Shown here in pieces: positions 46,037 through 56,652 of a stretch of DNA of 64,000 nt. Position 1 is the stretch's first letter. Every line of letters begins with the position of its first letter. The notes beneath the pieces were generated by a model. That model was not told the origin of the DNA and ran no database searches. It saw nothing but the letters and a program-made list of their open reading frames with translations. Position numbers and translations under genes: made by a program. This stretch comes from Takakia lepidozioides (taxonomy: Eukaryota > Streptophyta > Takakiopsida > Takakiales > Takakiaceae): positions 62,510,042 through 62,574,041 of the forward strand of contig CM060734.1 of NCBI GenBank assembly GCA_030704615.1, read 5' to 3'.

Positions 46037-46735
46037 ATGCAATGCAATAAGCTGAAACCTCAGCAGAGACACAGATACTATTGGAAGGACATTTGGTTAC
46101 GTCCACGCTCGTCCAAGCTTTCAGGTTTCATTTGGAGACTGGCACACAAGATTTTTCCCTTTGGAGCCTATATCTCTGATCCTCCTCCCAGGCAGTGGAA
46201 TCCCTACAATTACATGGCCTTTTTCATTGCTGTTGTGCTGCAACTGTCTGTTCTAAAGTACGATCTTTCTATGCTCATTGGAAGGATATTCCTCCTACGT
46301 CTGTGTCTGCTGTTGAATCTGCAGGCTGGGACACTATGGCATTCATGCCAAGTTTGGTCCTCTCTTCGCTCTCTTACTCTGTGGCATATATTGAGGATCC
46401 GATGTGGCAACTGGTATGACAAGGAATATCCTTGCGTAGAGCGGTGCTTGGGAAGATCTATTTATGATCTGTGGGTTGAGGGGAGGAAAGCTTGGGGGGT
46501 TTTGTCTGCAGCTCTTTTGCAGATGTTCTCAAACGAAACGGACCAAGCTACTTCAAGTATTTGACGATTCATGGGGGTGGAGAAACATCATCTGCACGAG
46601 ATCTGGAGACAGATGTGATTTCAACGCTGCCTTCAGCGATCAACGTTGGCCCCTCTCCCCTGGCCTTCGCCTCTCGAATTTGAGAATGACATTAATTGGA
46701 AACACAAGAAGAACAGAATTCGAAAATTAAAGCCC
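46037..46735 (+). pseudogene. LINE C-terminal fragment
   Basis: A frame reads RYYWKDIWLRPRSSKLSGFI followed by WRLAHKIFPFGAYI, the zf-RVT region of plant LINEs. After frame changes a block FDDSWGWRNIICT follows (about 46549-46605), the same C-terminal element as at 2389 and 23650. No complete frame remains. Confidence 0.65.
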
Positions 46736-46744
46736 ATCTCAATT

Positions 46745-47110
46745 TTGAGGCTTTGAGATCCAAGCGCTGACTCTCTTCTTGCTTCCCCCCTCTCTTCGGA
46801 ATTGCTCTAGCCAGCTTTCATAGATGGCAGACCTCTCGGTCTTAGATTTATGGTCTTGAAATTTCTGATCAAACGTTTGATTTGGCTGCAGAGAATACTC
46901 CGGGGCCCATATCGAAGCAATAAACCAAGTGGACGCCAGGAGAACTTGGTTGGCTATGAGAGCTCTACCTGTGATGGTTAGTCTGGCAGAGCACCAGTAG
47001 TTCAACTTGGCTTTAAGTCTGGTTAGAATAGGAGTGAATCTCTGATGCGAAGTGAGGCTTGTACCAACCTGATGCGGTCGCTTTTGGCTGCAATTATAAT
47101 GGCAATGCCA
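46745..47110 (-). pseudogene. LINE RT-end fragment, opposite strand
   Basis: The minus frame contains LTRLKAKLNYWCSARLTITG, then RALIANQVLLASTWFIASIW and AP, the segment seen in the LINE relics at 1490-1640 and 21940-22030. It lies tail to tail with 46037-46735, in the opposite orientation. Confidence 0.7.
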
Positions 47111-47459
47111 ATAACGTTGACCTATGCTAAGCGCAAAGCAAATCTCCTGAGGCGAACACGGTGACAATGATATGAATATAGAAGACTTTAGGAAAGTTGA
47201 TATCCGGGGTAGCGTCCCAAAGATGTCAGCTGCATGTCTTCTTGAAGCATGATACGAATCAGCGTTTTTTTTTTTTTGTTTTGTTTTCTCTGGAAAATAG
47301 TGAGAAATAGCCATATATTTTGTTCATTTTATTTGGAGAAGTTTGGCGATTCATCCTTGAAATAACAGCATTTGCAACAAAACAGTTTATTTACGTATTC
47401 TTTGTTTTGTTGTGGATTCGATTCTTTTTTGTATTTTTAAATCAACAAATTTAGATTTT

Positions 47460-47648
47460 TAGAAGGTTGTTGATCTATGCGGACATCAAAGTCTTCCACC
47501 TACAACTTTATTACCAACTACTACAACCTGATCTCAAGTATATATATGTCTCCGTTCGAAGGTTACAATAGAATACATGAGACTTGCAACCAAGCAAACA
47601 CAAGCGACCTCTTTGTAATATTCCTTCGTCTTACCATTGCATTTCATC
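47460..47648 (+). promoter_or_regulatory. Conserved 5' flank of the KP4-like genes with a TATA box
   Basis: This flank recurs at 53560-53751 and 54052-54195. All three copies share CTACTACNNNNTGATCTCAAG (one base different in one copy) followed by TATATATATG about 105 bp before the ATG. The TATA position suits a promoter with a leader of roughly 75 bases. Confidence 0.5.
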
Positions 47649-48114
47649 ATGGCACTACATTCATCAGTTGTGCTCACCATTCTCATTCTCACAGCCTTGA
47701 GCATTCAAAGCGGTGTTGCAGCACTTGGCATCAAAGTGTAGCGGCAACTTTTATTGTTGGACAAGGTAGGGCTATGGACCAGTACTTCAAACGTTGGTGA
47801 CCATCATCAACGATCACATCGACCCCAATCGCTTTTACAACAATAAAGAACAGATTACATGCGTTTATCGCGCTTGGGGATTTTTTGGACAACAAGACTT
47901 TTGTGTCTTCTGCCAAAATTCCGGTGCCGCTCCCGGCTACTTGATCAAGACCTTGATTCAACAACTTGCAAATCACGGTTGCGAGACTTGTGGGAGTATT
48001 CCACTTTTCTATCCAAAAGACAACAATCTTGCAAAGGGTATGCTGACCGTCAACTTGGTCATAAACTCCTACCCTGCTAATTCTTATGCAGGTTCCGGCG
48101 TAGGCCTATGCTAG
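47649..48114 (+). pseudogene. KP4-like secreted protein, copy A (broken N-terminal half)
   Basis: KP4 is a small disulfide-rich killer toxin first known from a fungal virus; related genes occur in fungi and have been reported in mosses. The signal peptide (MALHSSVVLTILILTALSI) is intact. Relative to copy C there is then a one-base length change at the start of the mature part with a stop, and a second stop about 40 bases on. From 47794 the rest (106 codons, ending GSGVGLC) is open, with CVFCQNSGAAPGY and HGCETCGSIPLFYP preserved. Translation from 47794 would lack a signal peptide, so it is read as a pseudogene. Confidence 0.8.
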
Positions 48115-48263
48115 TGAGCGGAAAGCAGACACTACAACATCCCATGGGATTTCCAACCATAGAGGTTTCAGGGTCATTTTCACTATTGACACATTTCACT
48201 ATCATTTTCACCATATAGTTAAGAATTGCTGACAAGACATTAAACTCACTATATAAACTTACA

Positions 48264-48451
48264 TACTTGAGCAGGTAGCCCAGTGGTTGGGTGTTTGTGC
48301 CTTGCCTATGCATAACCTAGGTGATCCTTGTTCAATCCTTCAACATGTGCCTTCGGACCGTCCATTGGGCCCTCGATGGCATGTGCGTTGGGTAGTAAGC
48401 TCTGTAAATTCACTCGACGTTAAAAAAAACTTTATCTTTATCTTTATTTTT
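48264..48451 (+). mobile_element. Full-length tRNA-derived SINE
   Basis: The head ACTTGAGCAGGTAGCCCAGT contains an A box (TAGCCCAGTGG); a B-box relic follows (GTTCAATCC). The body has ACCGTCCATTGGGC and AATTCACTCGACGTT, and the tail CTTTATCTTTATCTTTATTT. It interrupts the 3' flank of KP4 copy A at a point where copy C is continuous. Confidence 0.85.
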
Positions 48452-48693
48452 ATGTAATAGTTACGCTGGAAGTGATATTTATGATATTTCAATACCTAGT
48501 GGCTAATTGTAGTGGCAAATGTTTCAAAGCAATGTGTACAACAATTCAAATGTATATGAATATTTCGATATTTTCAACTGAAGACCATCTATGGCTTAAA
48601 TAATACTTCAGCAATTCACACATTCAAAGTGACAATATATCAATCCTTGATACTACTTCTGTGCCGAAAGTGGGAGATTGACTGTGTTGAGAC

Positions 48694-49557
48694 CAGTGTT
48701 GGGCGGTTCTTGCATTTATGAAGGAACCTTTGGTGCTGGTTCCACAATTATTTCAAGAGATGGTTCCGGATCCAGTTCCGGTTTTTTTTTATTGAGCCAG
48801 TTCCGGTCCGGTTCCGGATCCAACTTTTAAACATGGGGGCAGTTCCGGTTACCGGTTAGTTGTTGATAAAAACCACGGTTCCCGGTTAGGTTCCGGTTCT
48901 TTTATATATATATATTAATTTAATTAAATTTAAAATATTTTATCAGTCCGGGAGTTTAAATAGCAATGTATTCACATATTTCAACTAAAATCCAACGATT
49001 TTATTAGTTTTCACTAAGACAAAAAAACAAACAAACAAAAATACTCTAAATGAACTGGGAGAAGAAAATGGGTAACATTTTATGGGTTGAAATTACTATT
49101 CAGCTCTCTGGCAAGTATTGGCATCTTCTAACATTTTCATTAATGAACTTAGCCGGGACATCATGGAGCTGGAGATTGAACCCAAGATCTCATGGCGTTA
49201 ATAGAATGTCATGGCCTTCAAGCATTGAACCCAAGATCTCATGGAGCTTGAGAGAATTAAAGAATTTTGCCATGGGCCCACCAGTTCTCTAGGGTTATGC
49301 CATGTTATACCAAGGCCCACCAAGGGTTCAAGAACTTGAACCTGTTTTTATCCCCATGCGCCTCGGCCCCGGTCTCCGCTTCTCACACCCAGCAGGAACC
49401 GCCGGTTCGGTTCTGTGCTGATCCCCATTGGCAGGTTCCGGTTCCGGATCAAGTTCTGCAGGAATGGATCCGGTTCCGGTTAAACCGGCGGTTAACCTGG
49501 GTCCTGGCGAGTAACCGCCGGTTAACCTGGGTCCCGGCGAGTAACCGCCCAACACTC
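48694..49557. mobile_element. Non-autonomous hAT-type element, 864 bp
   Basis: Termini CAGTGTTGGGCGGTT and AACCGCCCAACACTC, flanked by GTTGAGAC on both sides (48686-48693 and 49558-49565). The related flank at about 55733 shows the unoccupied site (GCTGAGAC once). Dense GGTTCCGG/CCGGTT repeats occupy both ends. No transposase is encoded. Confidence 0.9.
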
Positions 49558-49659
49558 GTTGAGACTCAGATTTCCTAACATATGAAAGGGTTTAGGCAAC
49601 ACTAGAGAGAGTGGATGCACCAAAAGATGATGATGGCTGCCAATGTTAGTGGCCGAGTG

Positions 49660-50332
49660 CAGCACATCAAGAGGCATTGCAAGGAGCATTGGATAACCGA
49701 GTTGAAGGTCAGAATTTCATTTTTTTAATATTAGCCGGTTAGGGATGTTTAATTTTAACTTTGTGTTCACATCCTCCGGTTCCGGGGTTTTGGAGCTTTT
49801 CCGTTTCTGATATCATGCCAGTTGGCAACAAATACAAAATTTCACCCTATGCGGTTATGGACAAATGGAGTTTTGTCACGATGGCCTCCGACGGTTCAGT
49901 ATCCGGTTATCAAATAAATCTAATTTTATTTTAATAACATAAAATAACCCAAACTAAAAATCTAATGTATTAAAAATATTAATGAAAAAAGGCATGCCCT
50001 TCTGAAACATACCCCTCTAAACCTGATGAGTAGACATGAAATCAAGACAGGCCAGCTCATGACTAGGGCCCGCCTCCTTTATGTCAAGTGAACCAATAAT
50101 TGGCTATTATCGGGATTATAACCTCCGGTTTTCAATGCTGAATATATGGGTTCATATTCTGCTTCTTTTGGCCACTAGTTCTGTTTAAAATCAAATTAAA
50201 AAAAATACAAAATCACCGGTTCTCAACCAGATCCGGTTATCCCATCTTTTCAGATCCGGCGGTTCTTAACGGAGGCAGATATTTGATTTTTTGACCTCCG
50301 GCAGATCCAAATATATATATGCGGGTTGGGAC
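49660..50332. repeat. CCGGTT-rich older element body, ends unresolved
   Basis: CCGGTT, TCCGGTTATC and CCTCCGG motifs recur, as in the hAT-type elements. A right terminus CCGCACAACACTG occurs at 51200-51212, beyond the element at 50333-51161, which appears nested inside. The matching left terminus was not found. Confidence 0.4.
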
Positions 50333-51161
50333 CAGTGTTGTGTGGGTTCTGCCCTTTTAAGGAACCCGCCGGGTCCGGGTTCGGGTTTTTTTTTGGAGCC
50401 AAATCCGGGTCCGGATCCGTGTTTTTGAAATTTGGAAAATCCGGGTCCGGGTTCGGGTCCGGGTAGTTGTTGGGAAATATTAGCGGGTTCACAGGTTCGG
50501 ATCCGGGTCCTAATTAATTGATTAAATAAATTAGAAAAATAATATAAATTAGGGATAAAATTATTTTTGGCTGGAATTTTTTTTAAATCCTAATAATGAA
50601 TTTTATTTTAAGAGACATTCCTTCAAATAATACCATGAATATGTATTGCTCATTTAACACAAGAATTAAAGTTTGAGTTCCATTTTCTATTTTTCAATAT
50701 CAATTCTTTAAACATGTTAAGAATAGTAATATGCCTCAAGGATAGATCACTATAGCATGGATGTGTGGGATCTGGCCTAATAATAATATAAGACGCCTCC
50801 TTTGGAAGGTGTAAATTATGGTCCCATAGGGCACAACTTTGTGACACCACGCCGTGGATTTAACCCACAACCGCTTTTGAGGTGGTATGTGGCCATTACC
50901 ACTGGGCTACAACGTGGTGGGGCTGGCTGCTACAGTGGCCTATTGCTGCTCGTCCCCTCTCCTACCAGATCTAAGGTGGATCCCGCATGCCCCATCTAAA
51001 ATTAAGACCTGAACCTTGACCCCCAACATCGGCCCGGGCAGGTTTAACGGGTTCTGGACCCAGCAGGCGGGTCCGGGTTTTTTGTGATAGCCCGGGTCCG
51101 GGTAACCCGGATCCTAACCTGCCGGGTACCTGCCTTCAAAACCCGGACCCGCATAACATTG
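50333..51161. mobile_element. hAT-type element, second subfamily, 829 bp
   Basis: Left end CAGTGTTGTGTGGGTT, right end AACCCGGACCCGCATAACATTG, flanked by the 8-bp duplication GTTGGGAC (50325-50332 and 51162-51169). The ends hold arrays of CCGGGTCC in place of CCGGTT. It contains a tRNA-like SINE piece and no transposase. Confidence 0.8.
50815..50930 (-). mobile_element. tRNA-like SINE head inside the 50333 element
   Basis: The minus strand reads TTGTAGCCCAGTGGTAATGG (A box) and, 40 bases on, GTGGGTTAAATCC (B-box-like). Spacing and lack of a foldable acceptor stem argue for a SINE and against a tRNA gene. Confidence 0.5.
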
Positions 51162-51229
51162 GTTGGGACCCGTTGGGGGTTTGAGGCTGAATCAAATATC
51201 CGCACAACACTGGAACAATTCCTCAATGA

Positions 51230-52450
51230 TCATTCCAGAGTACAAAGCAGCTTTTCAACTATCAGAATACATGATGTAAATATACATAAATTCTCCTAGA
51301 TAGTGCAGGTTGATCATTTTTTTTTAAATAAAAAGTAAAGAGTCATCTTCTCTTCTTCTATGAACTTACACATCTGCAGTGTCTCAAAAACATTTACTTC
51401 ATGATGGAAGTTTGTGCACATCAGCTGGTAGCTTAGCTAGTAAGTGCACAGTTTGTCGCCCTGGTGGTTCGGGGTTCAAACCCGCTGCCCTGCCTGGTGT
51501 GTGGATTGTTTGTGACCGGCTGGTCTGGTGGTGACGTTTCCCACCTGTGTGCCTAATGGCTTATCTGAAAGGGGGTTAATTTTTCCCCCTCCTCAAGGGC
51601 CTGAATTGTGAGTAGTCGCTCCCAGGTTTCCTTTAAAAAAATATAAAAATATAAATAAATGGTGGTATTCTCTTCTCCCTCTTTCCTGGGCGGTGTCTCA
51701 CTTATATGCCTCCATTGCGTGGGTTTTATTTATTTTTGAATTAAATAAAGAAAGGGGGCAAAGGCCCAGTTACTCAAATTAAAGGGATACGAGGAAAAAT
51801 AACCTTGACCAGCCTGAAAGAGGTTATATTTTCCTCTCACTATTAAGGGGCCTGATTTGTGAGCTGTTGCTCCCAGGTGTTTCCCTTTTCTTTTTTCTTT
51901 TTTAAAATGCAGATTAAAAGCTGTATCATGTTGTTCAATCAACCGGAGCCTTGCAGTTGAAAATTCGGTCACAGGGCGGTGTCTCCTTTGTTGGCGTCCA
52001 TGGCACCACTGCAAGGTTACTTTTTCCTTGCACCTTTACTTTCATTAAAAATTAAAGTTAAAAAAAAAATCAAAGTGAGTGAAGAGTGACATGGACAAAT
52101 GTTGTCAAGCATCCTGCCTTGCCATATTTGCAGGCAGTTGTTGCCAATGTGAGCTTCTTTCGTGTTTTCACTGGGAGGGCATTGAGGGCTGGATTTTAAT
52201 GGCCAAACATAACCTAGTGAATGAATAATTCTTCAGTGCATATATGACGAACTTCTTTAGAGGATGACACCAATGCTGAGTAATTTTTTGTTCCCACGAG
52301 TGAACAAGAGTGAAGTATAGTTGAAGTCCAAAGGAAACAACATTAAGTTATTGTAGTGGCATCCGACATCCTACATAAAGGCTATTGGGCCAATGTTTCC
52401 TTTGGGTATGAAAGAAAGTAGACCCTAGCACTTCGATAATTCCCATCTGC
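51230..52450 (-). repeat. Dispersed repeat, copy 2, interrupted by SINE insertions
   Basis: The minus strand carries the element of 20355-20890 (here 51905-52450) and the part present at 30590-30690 (here 51230-51415). A SINE (51416-51660) and a further SINE-derived block (51661-51904) separate the two. Joining the outer parts gives the order seen uninterrupted at 30340-30700. Confidence 0.75.
51416..51660 (+). mobile_element. tRNA-derived SINE, second family
   Basis: Head CAGCTGGTAGCTTAGCTAGT (A box) and GTTCGGGGTTCAAACCC (B box), body with GGGGGTTAATTTTTCCCCCT, CTCAAGGGCCTGAATTGTGA, and an A/T-rich tail. A reversed 3' piece of the family is at 36830. Confidence 0.8.
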
Positions 52451-52471
52451 TTACATGGCATGATCTGCAAA

Positions 52472-53230
52472 TCATCCTTTGAAACTGAGGCTGATGCTAC
52501 TTGAATGCTTGGCATGGGTGCAGTAATTACCTCTTGCACAAAAGGTCATGTTGTGGCCTATAATGGTGTTCTCTGAAGTTGTAGTGGTTTTGTCCAGTGG
52601 TGGTGTTTGTGCTAGTTGCATTGGAATTGGTGGCAGATATCCCTCGTGAATGTCTATCACCAATTTTGCCAGTTGGATTTTGATCTGTTGCAACCCCAGG
52701 CGATTACACTTCTTTACCTCGAAGGGATGACCCTCGCTCAACCATGTTCGGGACAGGGCTACGTCTGCTGCATCCAGTCCTGCTTGAAGAGTTAGCTTCT
52801 CCAGCTGCTGCTTCCATTCTTGTTTATTACCCACGGCAATGTCTCTCTTGATATTTGTTGTGAATAATTTAGTGTCAGAGTCTGCCTCTATTGTATTAGC
52901 TTCTCATTGCTGCTGTCAACTAAGCATGAGTGTCGTTGACCTTGTTTGTGGTTGTGTTGAATTGCTGCTGGAGAGTTTGAATTTCGTTTTTCACTATCCG
53001 ATGTCTGTTTCTCTCTGCATCCAAATCTGCCTAGACTGCCTGGGTTGCTTCTCTCTACCCCTCCCATTTGTGTTTCCAGTCAGCTCGATGGACCTCAGTT
53101 GTTGTACTGACGAAGAATAGCATTTTTCTCGTCCTCCAAGTTAGCAATTGTAACCTCATGGTTGCATGTAGTTCGTGCTGCTGCTAGCTCTTGATGGTGT
53201 TTGGTTTTGATGTTCTCCAGGATCATGTGG
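52472..53230 (-). other. Unassigned open segments, possible decayed gene
   Basis: A 120-codon frame (52472-52834) begins MGNKQEWKQQLEKLTLQAGL and is charged, with helical character. Upstream in the same direction other frames look coiled-coil-like (NHEVTIANLEDEKNAILRQY). Stops separate them. No family was recognised; a retroelement gag or an expressed-gene relic are both possible. Confidence 0.3.
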
Positions 53231-53325
53231 AGTGGTTTCGGGGAGACACTACTGCCAAAAAAAAAATGCAACACCGGGGGGTCGCAACCTCAAAAAAATT
53301 AAATTTATTTATTTTAAATAAATTT

Positions 53326-53355
53326 TAAATAATAATAATAATAATAATAATAAAC
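53326..53355. repeat. ATA trinucleotide microsatellite
   Basis: About nine consecutive AAT/ATA units. No gene context. Confidence 0.7.
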
Positions 53356-53751
53356 ATGCGGTGCATCTATCCTCATCAAGGGCTTTCCAATAGTACCAAG
53401 AGTGCAAGGGGAGGCCCCGTGGTTTGGAAAATCTCTACGTAGCAGAAAAAACAAACAAACTAGACGATAGTATCGAGAAATACAGATACATGTGTAGTAT
53501 TTCTTTTTTTGTTATGGTTTCAAATATTGTTGGCATCTTTAAATCAACAAAAATAAGATTTTTAGAAGGTTGTTGATCTATGCGGACATCAAAGTCCTCC
53601 ACCGACAACTTTACTACCAACTACTACAACCTAATCTCAAGTATATATATGTCTCCGCTCAAAGGTTGCAACAGAATCTTTCAGACTCGCAACCAAACAA
53701 CCACATGCGACCTCCTCGTAATACTTCTTCGTCTTACCATTGCATTTCATC

Positions 53752-54048
53752 ATGGCACTACATTCATCAGTTGTGCTCACTGTTCTCATTCTTGTAGACT
53801 TGAGCATTCAAGGTGGTGTTGTGGCACTCGGCATCAATTGCCGCGGCAACTCAGATTATAACAATGCGGGGAACCATAGAGCACTGCAATAGTTGGTGAC
53901 CATCATCAATGATATCAACCCCAATCGCTTTTCCAATGATAAAAAAAAAATTACATGCGGCGCTTTCAAGGGACAATTCATTTGTGTCTTCTGCAAAAGG
54001 TCCGGCGGCACTCCCGACTACTCGATCAAGACCTTCATTCAACAACTT
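53752..54048 (+). pseudogene. KP4-like secreted protein, copy B (truncated)
   Basis: The signal peptide and the mature start (ALGINCRG) are present. An in-frame TAG follows about 47 codons in. Beyond it, frame and motifs continue (CVFC changed to CVFCKRSGG, then YSIKTFIQQL), but the 3' half with the HGCxTCGS region is missing. At about 54048 the sequence passes directly into the 5' flank of copy C (ACTTTACTACCAACTACTAC). That looks like a deletion by recombination between repeats in an array. Confidence 0.8.
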
Positions 54049-54090
54049 AACCAGCAACTTTACTACCAACTACTACGTCATGATCTCAAG

Positions 54091-54100
54091 TATATATATG
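54091..54100 (+). promoter_or_regulatory. TATA box of KP4-like copy C
   Basis: TATATATATG, 96 bp before the ATG, at the same place as in copies A (47540) and B (53642). Conservation across the three flanks supports promoter function. Confidence 0.5.
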
Positions 54101-54195
54101 TTTCCGCTCGAAGGTTACAATAGGATACATGAGACTCGCAACCAAGCAAACTGACCTCTTTGTAATATTTCTTCGTCTTACCATTGTGTTTCATC

Positions 54196-54675
54196 ATGGC
54201 AATACATTCATCAGTTGTGCTCACCGTCCTCGTTCTCACAGCCTTGAGCATTCAAGGCGGTGTTGCGGCACTCGGCATCAACTGTCGCGGCAGCTTTTAT
54301 TGCTGGAAAAGTTGGGGCTATGGACCAGTAGTGCAAAAGTTGGTGACTGTCATCAACGATCATATCGACCCCAATCGCTTTTACAACAATAAAGAACAAA
54401 TTGCTTGCGTTTATGGCGCTTGGGCCACTTTTGGACTTCAAAACTTTTGTGTCTTCTGCCAAAATTCAGGTGGCGCTCCCGGCTACTCGATCAAGACCTT
54501 GATTCAACAACTTTCAGATCACGGTTGCGAGACCTGTGGGAGTATTCCACTTTTCTATCCACAGGACAACAATATTGCAAATGGTATACTGACCGTCAAC
54601 ATGGTCGTAAACGCCTGCCCTGCTAGTTATTATGAAGGTTCCGGTGGTTTTGGTTCCGGCGTTGGCCTATGCTAG
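54196..54675 (+). CDS. KP4-like small secreted cysteine-rich protein, copy C (intact)
   Basis: 159 residues in a single exon. Residues 1-25 are a signal peptide (MAIHSSVVLTVLVLTALSIQ, cleavage likely near VAA-LGI). The mature part has the KP4 hallmarks: GINCRG at the start, CVFCQNSGGAPGY in the middle, HGCETCGSIPLFYP, an LTVN strand and a terminal GLC; nine cysteines in all, eight or nine of which could form disulfides. Family role: killer toxins of fungi act on ion channels of target cells; the plant homologues' role is largely unknown. ATG 54196 is preferred because the signal peptide begins there and the other copies start at the same point. No intron or break is seen. Confidence 0.85.
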   Translation: MAIHSSVVLTVLVLTALSIQGGVAALGINCRGSFYCWKSWGYGPVVQKLVTVINDHIDPNRFYNNKEQIACVYGAWATFGLQNFCVFCQNSGGAPGYSIKTLIQQLSDHGCETCGSIPLFYPQDNNIANGILTVNMVVNACPASYYEGSGGFGSGVGLC

Positions 54676-54861
54676 TGAGTAGAAAGCAAACACTACAACA
54701 CCCCATGGGATTTCCAACCAACGAGGTTTCAGTGTCATTTTCACTATTGACACATTTCACTATCATTTTCATTATATAGTTAAGAATTGCTGACAAGACA
54801 CTAAACTCACTTTGTAATAGTTACGCTGGAAGTGATATTTATGATATTTCAGTTAATTGTA

Positions 54862-55397
54862 GACCTCTCATTGAACAATATTAGCATCTTCAATGCCGCG
54901 CGTGTGGCTGCAGCGGGGCCCGCGTGTGGGTGAGAGGGCCCCTACCCGGACCCGGCCGGTCTGCTGCTGGGTCTGCCCGACAAGCTAGTCTGCTAGGGCC
55001 CACAATATGCAGATAAAGCATTAGTTATTTCAGAGGTCTGCAGAAAGCGGTGGGTAGTGTGGTGGTTAAGAGCAATGAACAATAAGCGCGAGGTTTGGTG
55101 TTCAAATTTTGTCAGGTTGTACTATGGCATTAATGTGTGTTATTAAATATATATTTCGTCTCGAAGGGTCTGCCAGTCCGCTCGAAGGTTGGAGTCAGTC
55201 TGCTGGATGGTGTGCCCAGTCCGCTCGTCGGTCTGCTGGAGGGTCTGCCAGTCCGCTCGAAGGTCCGTCGTGGTTGGAAAAATTTCAAGATCTAGCCGAC
55301 CAAGTGAATAAGCGGTGTGCTTATGAACTCACCCTATGGGCCGTACTGGAGGGACCCATAGGTGCATTGAAGATGCTAATATTAAAAAATTGAGAGG
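54862..55397. mobile_element. Long-TIR DNA element, about 535 bp
   Basis: AATATTAGCATCTTCAATGC at 54877-54896 is exactly inverted at 55364-55383. Beyond it the match continues imperfectly to CCTCTCA/TGAGAGG. It interrupts the KP4 3' flank within TTAATTGTAGTGGCAAATG; flanking TTAATTGTAG and CTAATGTGG may be an eroded 9 to 10-bp duplication, as in Mutator-like elements. Internally GTCTGCCAGTCCGCTCGAAG recurs. A tRNA-like A/B-box pair lies near 55050-55110. Confidence 0.65.
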
Positions 55398-55399
55398 CT

Positions 55400-55810
55400 A
55401 ATGTGGCAAATAGTGAAACTTTATCTTTATCTTTATTTTTATGTAATAGTTACGCTAGAAGTGATATTTATGATATTTCAATAGCTAATTGTAGTGGCAA
55501 ATGTTTCAAAGCAATGTCTACAACAATTCAAATGTATATGAATATTTGGATATTTTCAACTGAAAGACCATCTATGGCTGAAATAATACTTAAGCAGTTC
55601 ACACATTCAAAGTGACAATATATCAAGGAAGAAACCAATTTACTTTGGAAAAATCCATAGATTTTGGGTAGAAGGCCAAAATTTGCCTTGATACTGCTTC
55701 TATGCCGAAAGTGGGAGATCGACTTTGCTGAGACTCAGCTTTCCTAACGTATGAAAGGGTTTAGGCAACACTAGAGAGAGTGGATGCACCAAAAGATGAT
55801 GATGGCTGGG
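55400..55810 (+). repeat. Second KP4 3' flank segment, without its gene
   Basis: Begins with a SINE tail (CTTTATCTTTATCTTTATTT), then TATGTAATAGTTACGCTAGA and on through CACCAAAAGATGATGATGGC. It matches 48430-48693 plus 49558-49640, the flank of copy A. Copy C has already shown the start of this flank at 54812-54875, so the region is duplicated and probably comes from a lost array member. Confidence 0.75.
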
Positions 55811-56652
55811 ACCACGGGATATAAGGTCCTTCAGTGCAACTGAATCCGTAGTCCCTGCTACATAAAGGCAAGGCCAACAAATGCATGGTACATGTGAGCC
55901 CTACCCATCATCATCTCAGGCTAGGGTTCCTATTTTGTAAGTCTTTACAGTCCTCGCAATTTCGAATCAATCTAACCCATAGAGAAAAAAAAAAACCATA
56001 GAGTTTGAGTCTATAGCCTTGAATCCGTCGAGTCAATGTTCCATACTCTATTTTCATGCAAAGATTAATTGTGCCACTGTTACCCACATGTCGCTCATTC
56101 TATCCAATGCCCATCATGTGTTGGTGTTAGTATCTCCTCTAACAGGCTACTACTGCCTATACTTTTTTTCCTAAACTTGAGCAACAAACTCTACCAAGCA
56201 ATTATATTTCATCCAACAGTTGCAATATATTTCATCCAATACCAAAATCTATATATTCCATGTAGAAACAATCGTCCAGCAACATTGATCCAGTGAAAAG
56301 CTGGTACACTAACGCTTTGTTGCTAACATGGTTGAAGGACAGCAGCCATTACGCATCTACGCCTTTACGATCCACACTTTCTGATCCCTCACGGGGAAAT
56401 GGTGTTCGCAATCTGCCACGCACTGACGATCAGTTCAATGATCAGTTTCCAGCAGTCTCTGAGTTTGTCTCGCTGCTTTACACCTCACTGCACCGTACAC
56501 CGCTGGGTCGATTTCGAGCTCTGGTCTGCATTGCGAGCTTTCATATGTCTTTCTTATACAACTTGCGAACGGTGACCGTGACTGAGCGTTCTCCCATCAC
56601 GCACCCTTCAACTAGAGCATAGCCTATCTGTTTGAGGATTTGCTTTGGTCCA
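55811..56652. other. Intergenic, nothing recognised
   Basis: The frame at 56293-56622 has no family resemblance. No RNA gene or element terminus was recognised. Confidence 0.45.

Noticed and set aside
46037-47110. Twin-priming 5' inversion of a single LINE copy
   Set aside because: Twin priming inverts the upstream part ahead of the forward 3' part; here the inverted part lies after it.
47794-48114. KP4 copy A as a working gene from an internal ATG
   Set aside because: It would lack the signal peptide and the first conserved cysteines, while the original start and signal peptide are still visible upstream.
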